A stretch of 9,609 nt of DNA. Source: Candidatus Brocadia sp. GTDB taxonomy: Bacteria > Planctomycetota > Brocadiia > Brocadiales > Brocadiaceae. The notes below the pieces were generated by a model. It was not told the origin of the DNA. It saw only the letters and a list, made by a program, of their open reading frames with translations, and did not search any database. The number at the start of each line of letters is the position of its first letter. Within the stretch, counting starts at the first letter, position 1. The stretch spans positions 1-9,609 of the forward strand of contig JAUQXU010000477.1 in the NCBI GenBank assembly GCA_030837935.1. The letters run 5' to 3'. The position numbers were made by a program, and so were the translations under genes. This document shows, in pieces, positions 7,711 through 9,609 of the stretch.

Positions 7711-7882
7711 GTAACAATTTAGCTTTTTGAAAATATCTTTCAACGGCTCGCTCCCAAACGCCTGTTTGGAAACACACTTGCAAAGAAACTGAGTTTCTCG
7801 TCCATTATACTTCCAAACAGGAGTTTGGGAGCGAGCCGTGGTGGTTTATTTAAAGGCAATTTTTCAAACGGCTAAAATGTTC
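7711..7882. mobile_element. MITE-like element, copy 1 (between pstB and phoU), partly decayed
   Basis: The left end is GTAACAATTTAGCTTTTTGA plus AAA (7711-7733). The right end (7861-7883) matches its reverse complement at about 19 of 23 positions. Inside lies a long palindrome: 7744-7771 (beginning CGGCTCGCTCCCAAAC) pairs with 7811-7838 over 28 bp with one mismatch. The loop contains a smaller GAAACTGAGTTTC palindrome. The flanks CGTAAATC (7703-7710) and CTTAAATC (7883-7890) match at 7 of 8 bases, as expected of an old target duplication, if one base has been lost from the right terminus. No transposase is encoded, so mobility would depend on a transposase elsewhere. The strong hairpin would form in any pstB-phoU readthrough transcript. 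Confidence 0.6.
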
Positions 7883-7918
7883 CTTAAATCTTAAATCTCT
7901 TTTTTATAGGGGGAGAGC

Positions 7919-8584
7919 ATGACACGCGAGGCCTATCACAAGGCATTAAAAAATCTTGAGAATGAAGTTCTGCGGATGGGAGAGATGGTGGCACATGCCA
8001 TAAAAAAATCTGTAGAGGCATTGCAAAAAAGGGACATCAATGCGTCCAAAGAGGTCGTAAAAAACGACCTTCTGATAAATAAAAAACGGTTTGATATTGA
8101 GGAACAATGTATTGCCCTCATCGCTACCCAACAACCCATGGCTATTGATCTGAGGACGTTGACTTCCATATTAAGCATAGTGACGGATCTCGAACGCATG
8201 GGTGATCACGCAGAGGGGATTGCAAAGATAAACATTTTGATGGGTAATGAGCCATTGGTGAAGCCTCTGATCGATATCCCCCGGATGGCAGACACAGGGC
8301 TATCGATGCTTGATACATGTCTTAAGGCATTTGTCGATAGGGATACAGAAATGGCAAGACGTGTCTGTAATGAGGATGATCAGGTAGATGCCCTGCATGA
8401 CCAGATTTACCGGGAACTCCTGCTCATGATGATGGAGAATCCAAGGATAATCCATATGGCTACCTATCTCACTTGGGTGTCCCATAATCTGGAACGCATT
8501 GCGGACAGGGTTACCAACATTGCTGAAAGAATCGTATTTATGGTCACAGGGAAGATGGAAGAGATAAATGTGTCGAAGTATTAG
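7919..8584 (+). CDS. phoU: PhoU, phosphate signalling regulator
   Basis: Cytoplasmic regulator that links the Pst transporter to the PhoR/PhoB two-component system and restrains phosphate uptake. The 221-aa, all-helical protein has the two repeated PhoU domains of the family. Each has its metal-binding helix motif, E92-RMGD96 with HAEGIA in the first half and E192-RIAD196 with RVTNIAERI in the second, exactly 100 residues apart. The N terminus YHKALKNLENEVLRMGEMVA is typical. AGGGGGAG (7908-7915) lies close before the ATG at 7919. In many bacteria phoU directly follows pstB. Here 334 nt containing a MITE-like element separate them, so phoU may have its own promoter or depend on readthrough through the hairpin. 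The partner genes phoB and phoR are not in the window. The identification is secure. Confidence 0.96.
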   Translation: MTREAYHKALKNLENEVLRMGEMVAHAIKKSVEALQKRDINASKEVVKNDLLINKKRFDIEEQCIALIATQQPMAIDLRTLTSILSIVTDLERMGDHAEGIAKINILMGNEPLVKPLIDIPRMADTGLSMLDTCLKAFVDRDTEMARRVCNEDDQVDALHDQIYRELLLMMMENPRIIHMATYLTWVSHNLERIADRVTNIAERIVFMVTGKMEEINVSKY

Positions 8585-8602
8585 TCTGGCTGTGATTACT
8601 TC

Positions 8603-8623
8603 TGAAAATCAGCTCGATTTTCA
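8603..8623 (+). other. Small hairpin after phoU, possible weak terminator
   Basis: TGAAAATC (8603-8610) and GATTTTCA (8616-8623) are exact reverse complements around a 5-nt AGCTC loop, 18 nt past the phoU stop codon. The stem is A/T-rich and no T run follows, so intrinsic termination is doubtful. It may only mark or stabilise the 3' end of the mRNA. Confidence 0.3.
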
Positions 8624-8671
8624 ATACCGCAAGTCTCTTTCATGCTGGTTCAGGCTGCAAGTGTAAATAGT

Positions 8672-8679
8672 AAAAATTC
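8672..8679. repeat. 8-bp target site duplication, left copy
   Basis: AAAAATTC directly abuts the left terminus of the MITE-like element at 8680. The same 8 bases recur directly after its right terminus (8830-8837), in direct orientation. This is the pattern left by transposition. Confidence 0.65.
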
Positions 8680-8829
8680 GTAACAATTTAGTTTTTTGAA
8701 AAAGTAGGGGCGAAGCATTTGCTGGTTTGAGTATGAACGCATTTATGCCAGTCATAGCAAATGCTTCGCCCCTACACTGCGCGGTAAACATCGTTATTAT
8801 TGGAATTTTTTAAAAAACTAAATTGTTAC
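8680..8829. mobile_element. MITE-like element, copy 2 (downstream of phoU), intact
   Basis: This 150-bp non-coding element has terminal inverted repeats of 24 bp. The left end (8680-8703) begins GTAACAATTTAGTTTTTTG, and the right end (8806-8829) matches its reverse complement at 23 of 24 bases. The nested inner palindrome is 20 bp and perfect: GTAGGGGCGAAGCATTTGCT (8704-8723) against 8756-8775. The flanks AAAAATTC (8672-8679 and 8830-8837) are an exact 8-bp direct repeat. The terminal GTAA and 8-bp duplication recall the IS66 family, which suggests, but does not prove, mobilisation by such a transposase. The near-perfect ends and exact duplication point to a recent insertion. Confidence 0.72.
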
Positions 8830-8837
8830 AAAAATTC
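8830..8837. repeat. 8-bp target site duplication, right copy
   Basis: AAAAATTC abuts the right terminus of the element at 8829 and is identical to the left copy. It is in direct rather than inverted orientation, so it is not merely an extension of the terminal inverted repeat. Confidence 0.65.
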
Positions 8838-8935
8838 TTAAGTCCTTGATAGTGGGCTGATTTCCTGTTTTATCTTGATTGTACAGGAATTTTCATTTTA
8901 TTTAAGCGGGTTATACGATGTATGGCATAGAGAAT

Positions 8936-9016
8936 CCCCCTTAGAAAAGGGGGCGAGGGGGTTGTAAAATAGCCCGGGAAAAACACAACCCCCTGAATCC
9001 CCTTTGTTAATGGGGA
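8936..9016. repeat. Double palindromic G/C-rich repeat
   Basis: Three stems can form. CCCCCTT (8936-8942) pairs with AAGGGGG (8947-8953). AGGGGGTTGT (8956-8965) pairs with ACAACCCCCT (8985-8994). TCCCC (8998-9002) pairs with GGGGA (9012-9016). The left half and the reverse complement of the right half are similar in sequence, so this looks like two inverted copies of one unit. It is probably a dispersed intergenic repeat of the host. It could also act as a bidirectional transcription barrier, though no T run is present. Confidence 0.6.
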
Positions 9017-9419
9017 CTTAAACGGAATAATTTAAAAATTAAGGTATTGTTGGCGTTATATCAATTCTATTCATTTCAATTAATTCTATCCTTTTGGATT
9101 GATTTTAGCACAAAATTAGTACAAATTATGACACAAGAATTTGCTAAAACACCAATTCTCAGACAGCTTGGAACGATTCGACCCCGTTCTTTCCCCCAGA
9201 AAAAAACGAAAAATACTTGCATTCTTCTTCATTTTTGCATTATCATCCTTTTTAAAGAAGGAACAATTTCCCATCATCTCTTCATTTAAAAGAAGCCTTA
9301 CATTGCAAAACGGTAAATGATAATCTCTGATTGTCTTCGCCAAAGACGTTAGTTCGACAATGATCTGCACCCATGTCTTGAGCAAAAGGAGGTCGCGGTG
9401 TCCGAAGCCCGGTCGATGG

Positions 9420-9449
9420 GTTGTAGGCTGGATATACAGTCTGTATAAT
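9420..9449 (+). repeat. 30-bp direct repeat with embedded promoter-like and palindromic sequence, copy 1
   Basis: The repeat starts GTTGTAGGCTGGATATACAG and ends CTGTATAAT. It contains the palindrome ATACAG-T-CTGTAT. TTGTAG and a perfect TATAAT lie 17 bp apart, so each copy could be a sigma70 promoter with an operator-like dyad in its spacer. No gene is visible directly downstream in the window. Confidence 0.6.
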
Positions 9450-9484
9450 GCCTATGTCGCCATTATTTATCGTGATGGTTCCAT

Positions 9485-9514
9485 GTTGTAGGCTGGATAT
9501 ACAGTCTGTATAAT
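9485..9514 (+). repeat. 30-bp direct repeat, copy 2
   Basis: Identical to the copy at 9420-9449 over 30 bases, with a 35-nt unrelated spacer between them (65-bp period). Here the dyad extends further, GGATATACAG against CTGTATAATCC with one unpaired base. Read as protein, both copies give VVGWIYSLYN but in different frames. Confidence 0.6.
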
Positions 9515-9609
9515 CCGGAATGGGTGATTGGTGAAAATGCAGAAAAACGCTTGATGTGTGAGTAGTTACATTGCGTGACACGAAGACACGACGACTTCTT
9601 ATATAGCGA

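Larger units (their letters stand above)
8838..9609. other. Gene-poor repeat-containing region
   Basis: No convincing protein gene is seen on either strand. Open frames here have atypical composition (for example strings of FYSFQLILSF), lack clear ribosome binding sites and match no family I recognise. The region contains a double palindrome (8936-9016), an A/T-rich stretch around 9020-9290, and a duplicated 30-bp sequence (9420-9449 and 9485-9514). A nearby upstream region of a gene beyond the window is possible. Confidence 0.5.

Noticed and set aside
7744..7838. Intrinsic terminator after pstB formed by the 28-bp hairpin
   Set aside because: The stem is far longer than usual, the loop is about 39 nt, and no T run follows. 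The terminal repeats and flanking near-duplication fit a mobile element better.
9047..9289. 80-aa open frame on the + strand
   Set aside because: The composition is atypical for a protein, the DNA is A/T-rich, there is no ribosome binding site and no recognisable motif.
9420..9514. CRISPR mini-array (30-bp repeats, 35-nt spacer)
   Set aside because: The repeat and spacer lengths fit, but there are only two copies. Positions one period upstream (9355-9384) and downstream (9550-9579) show no repeat, and no cas gene is visible.
9116..9581. Overlapping open frames of 89 and 99 aa on the - strand
   Set aside because: They share no recognisable domain, lack clear ribosome binding sites, overlap each other in different frames, and cross the direct repeats without conserved phase.

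Overview
The window is a high-affinity phosphate uptake locus of a Gram-negative bacterium. In order on the + strand it carries an outer-membrane porin of the OprO/OprP family (5' end outside the window), a small frameshifted gene remnant, then pstS, pstC, pstA, pstB and phoU. No gene on the - strand is credible. The last ~1 kb holds repeats and no convincing gene.

The Pst proteins belong to a known subtype. PstS has GSDTM and STTAPPAL motifs. PstC is long (784 aa), with a beta-propeller-like periplasmic domain ahead of the permease. PstA is long (532 aa), with a DUF3333-type N-terminal domain. I know this combination from Vibrio and Pseudomonas, and it differs from the short PstC/PstA of E. 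coli pstSCAB. As a pathway, the porin admits anions across the outer membrane, PstS binds phosphate in the periplasm, PstC and PstA form the channel, PstB supplies ATP hydrolysis, and PhoU links transporter state to Pho signalling. PhoB and PhoR are not in the window. The operon is tight through pstB: a 3-nt gap between pstS and pstC, an ATGA overlap between pstC and pstA, and 31 nt between pstA and pstB. A 334-nt gap then separates pstB from phoU.

The organism cannot be named from the sequence. Mid-range GC, an outer-membrane porin and many small palindromic intergenic repeats would suit an anammox planctomycete, a Nitrospirota or a deltaproteobacterial-type genome. That is a low-confidence impression.

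The most notable non-coding structure is a pair of MITE-like elements flanking phoU (7711-7882 and 8680-8829). They share an outer terminal inverted repeat beginning GTAACAATTTAG but carry unrelated inner palindromes. The second copy is bounded by a perfect 8-bp target duplication (AAAAATTC) and the first by a 7/8 match, so the first looks older. Other points are a G/C-rich palindromic repeat that appears to sit in frame inside pstC, a double palindrome at 8936-9016, and a 30-bp direct repeat at 9420 and 9485 that resembles a duplicated promoter/operator.
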